NCBI GenBank assembly: GCA_963730785.1
Contig: CAVSTF010000016.1
Location: forward strand, 230,345 to 294,344
Length of the DNA stretch: 64,000 nt
DNA from: Bog-473 sp963730785
Lineage (GTDB): Bacteria > Actinomycetota > Acidimicrobiia > Acidimicrobiales > RAAP-2
Direction of reading: 5' to 3'
The position numbers were made by a program, and so were the translations under genes. Shown here piece after piece: positions 62,289-64,000 of the stretch. The first letter of the stretch is position 1, and every line of letters starts with the position of its first letter. Under the pieces are notes generated by a model. It was not told the origin of the DNA. It did not search any database and saw only the letters and a list, made by a program, of their open reading frames with translations.

Positions 62289-63889
62289 GGCTCCGGTACC
62301 TGGGCGACAGTCCTTTTTTGGTTCTAGGCCGCATTGCTGCGATCCGGTCTACCACTGGGGTTGGCAAAGGCACCGTGTTCCTTTCTTCGGTCGTGGCGGA
62401 TGGGGTGGGTTTGCAGCAGGGTTCCGTCTCCCCAGATCTGCACTGTGTCTTTGAGGAGGGCTACCTCGACCTGGCGCCGTCGATAGGGCTGCCCGACCCA
62501 GTAGGTGGTGCCGGCAAAGCGCACCGCTCCGTTGTTGTCGACCTTTCGAATGACGACTGACGCCGTGCTCGGTCGGGTTGCTGGGGCTGCCAAGGCCTGG
62601 CGTCGCACCGCGTATTCGAGGTCCTGGTGGTGTCGCCGGGCGTGGGTGGCCACCAGCTCGCCGCCATAGAAGACCTCGATGAGTCCACCCTTGGAGACCA
62701 CGTCGACGTTCTGACCGGCCAGATAACGACCAACGTGATATCTGAAGTTCAAAAGACTGATCGAGCCATTGGATCGCACGCGCCTGATCAGTCTCGGGGT
62801 GACCGCGGGCGCCTCGGTGGTGGGCGGATTCGGTGCTTCGAGGGGTTCACGAGCACCCAAGGCGAAGCGCTCAGACGGCGGGCGGTTCCCGATGCTTTGG
62901 TGGTCACGCTCAGTGTTGTAGTGAGCAACCCAGGCATCAATAGCTTGCTGGGCCGCTTCAATGTCGGCGAAGACCTTGCCGTCGAGGAACTCGCGTTTGA
63001 GGGTCTTGTGGAAGCGCTCCACCTTGCCTGTCGTCGTTGGTGAGTGTGGCTTGGTTAAGCGGTGCTTGATCGAGTTTTGCTGGCAAATACGGTCAAAGAG
63101 CACCAAGGAGTCGCCCCGACCGAAGCGGTTGGTGAACACCTTGCCGTTGTCAGTCAGGATCTCTTCGGGCACCCCATGGGTGGTCATGGCCTCGACCAAG
63201 GCGTCACACACCGGCTTGGCCGTCGCTCGAGCGACGACCTTGGCGCAGACGCAGAATCGTGAGTGGTCGTCGAGGCCGGTGACGATCGAAGGCTTGGAGC
63301 CGTCAACGAGACGGACTCCGAGCGTGACATCCATCTGCCACAGCTCCATGGTTCGAGATCGCTCCCAGCGCTTGTAGTCACTGGCCGCTCGTTTGCGCTG
63401 GGTCGGCGAGATGAGGTGGTGGCGCACACCAGGGCTCGATAGATGGCCGAGCGCGACGGCAACGGCTCGATCCCTTCTCGGGTGAGCCGGTTCAAGATGG
63501 TGCGGGGTCCCCAGCCCGGATGGATCCGCCGCAGCTCCAAGATCCTCGCTTCGGTGCGTGGGGCCATTTGGTGTGGGCAGGTGTCGGGCTGCGAACTCCG
63601 GTCAGCCAAGCCGGCCAGGCCCTCTTCGGCATAGCGCCGCAGCCAGGTGTGCACGGCCTGGCGGCCTACCCCATAGCGGCGGGCGACGTCAGTGACGCTC
63701 GCCCCACCGTCGAGGACCTCCAACACCGCCTTATACCGCTGTTCCACGAGCCCCAACTCCACCAACACGGCCATGACCTCCCGCTTTGAGAACGCGTACG
63801 TCCCCAGTGAAGAAGGAGTGCCGCCCAAAGGGGCGGATGGCCGAGTGTCGCCTACCTACCGAAGCCAGTGTCGCCCACCTACCGGAGCC
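62289..63889 (-). mobile_element. IS481-type insertion sequence
   Basis: Bounded by imperfect 21-bp terminal inverted repeats: GGCTCCGGTACCTGGGCGAC(A) at 62289-62309 and TGTCGCCCACCTACCGGAGC(C) at 63869-63889, 19 of 21 identical in inverted orientation. A second right-side unit lies at 63846-63866. It encodes a single DDE transposase. Exact borders and target duplication are not resolved because similar 21-bp units also lie outside it on both sides. Confidence 0.7.
62324..63774 (-). CDS. IS481-family transposase (one frameshift)
   Basis: From ATG 63774. HTH domain with VLDGGASVTDVARRYGVGRQ, VHTWLRRYAEEGLAGLADRS. The catalytic core has the DDE triad in ELWQMDVTLGVRLVDG, EEILTDNGKVFTNRFGRGD and TTTGKVERFHKTLKREFLDG. 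An 80-residue C-terminal extension (RFAGTTYWVGQPYRRRQVEV) is typical. A shift near 63432 (RALV/RHHLIS) interrupts the gene; merged length about 483 aa is long for this family. Activity depends on whether the shift is real. Confidence 0.85.
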
Positions 63890-63946
63890 GCGTCCGGAAA
63901 ATGTCGTGTAGGTACCGGAGCCAGAGTGTCGTGAAGGTACCGAACC
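63846..63946 (+). repeat. Four tandem 20-21-bp units at the right IS end
   Basis: Units start at 63846, 63869, 63902 and 63927 with TGTCG, followed by a variable middle and ACCGGAGCC or ACCGAACC. Spacing is 23, 33 and 25 bases. They match the terminal repeat of the IS. They might be transposase-binding sites or debris of several insertions. Confidence 0.6.
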
Positions 63947-63972
63947 TTCACACCCACCTGGACTTTCGTTTG

Positions 63973-64000
63973 CGCCCCCGGAAGGATTCGAACCTTCGCA
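63973..64000 (-). tRNA. 3' end of a tRNA gene, cut by the window border
   Basis: On the reverse strand: a T-arm GAAGG-TTCGAAT-CCTTC followed by the acceptor 3' half CGGGGGC and discriminator G. There is no encoded CCA. The expected 5' acceptor half is GCCCCCG. The anticodon lies outside the window; an arginine tRNA is possible from acceptor and discriminator, but that is a guess. The IS-type repeats begin only some 25 bases beyond its 3' end. Confidence 0.7.

Noticed and set aside
62110..62454. Forward frame over the left IS end
   Set aside because: It spans non-coding IS-end repeats and the transposase C-terminus; no support for a gene.

Overview
The window is a 64 kb stretch of GC-rich chromosomal DNA from an actinomycete-type bacterium. 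Pointers to Actinomycetota are GTG and TTG starts, ATGA start/stop overlaps, an F420-dependent luciferase-like oxidoreductase, a P450, a DUF5996 protein, a cell-wall protein with an LAFTG sorting signal, and a secreted protein built of GGYWLVASDGGVFSFGDA-type repeats. These repeats and the mix of genes fit Acidimicrobiia best, but that assignment is inference; no rRNA or complete tRNA is present to settle it. About twenty genes are broken by single-base frameshifts although codon-level homology continues on both sides and the reassembled lengths are normal. This is best explained by indel errors in a draft or long-read assembly, so such genes are annotated over their full reconstructed span.

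Layout. 0-13.8 kb: end of a glycerophosphodiesterase, a SCO1-like copper chaperone with a small lipoprotein, a secreted repeat/Ig protein, the GTPase YchF with a PfkB (adenosine) kinase, aminopeptidase N, an endoglycosylceramidase-like GH5 enzyme, an LLM oxidoreductase and two small-molecule kinases. 13.9-18.8 kb: small hypothetical genes, two orphan ribosomal L7/L12-like proteins, a methyltransferase-like protein, an ABM monooxygenase and an SDR. 18.8-24.6 kb: two methyltransferases, a terpene-cyclase-like alpha/alpha-barrel protein and a GT4 glycosyltransferase, then a soluble PRC/MgtE-N/CBS protein preceded by a probable leader peptide. 24.7-35.6 kb: catabolic and housekeeping genes (acyl-CoA dehydrogenase, MFS exporter with MarR regulator, NifU-like protein, FAH hydrolase, C69 peptidase, P450, class III cyclase, AhpD-like protein, TetR).

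35.7-43.4 kb: an ATP-grasp gene with a near-consensus promoter that appears leaderless, GNAT and DinB genes, and a compact redox operon (small Ser/Thr-rich membrane protein, ApbE, ferric-reductase-like membrane protein, NuoF-like flavoprotein, ferredoxin) that looks like a transmembrane electron-transfer chain. 43.5-47.5 kb: a hemerythrin-like gene and a four-gene operon pairing an ABC exporter with a secreted and a membrane protein of unknown function. 48-53 kb: a complete branched-chain amino-acid-type ABC importer (LivG, F, H, M, K) closed by a strong hairpin.

53-64 kb: TfoX-like, DUF5996 and methyltransferase genes, then a co-oriented set of four cell-surface genes. Three have an N-terminal membrane segment ending in a YW motif (AFAYWT in two); the first is a Cys-repeat and Gly-Thr-repeat protein with an LAFTG wall-sorting signal. 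An HxlR/BTAD fusion regulator lies divergently upstream. The right edge carries an IS481-type element with repeated 21-bp end units, lying next to the 3' end of a tRNA gene cut by the window border. The surface cluster with its hybrid regulator and the ApbE redox operon are the best candidates for something not yet described.
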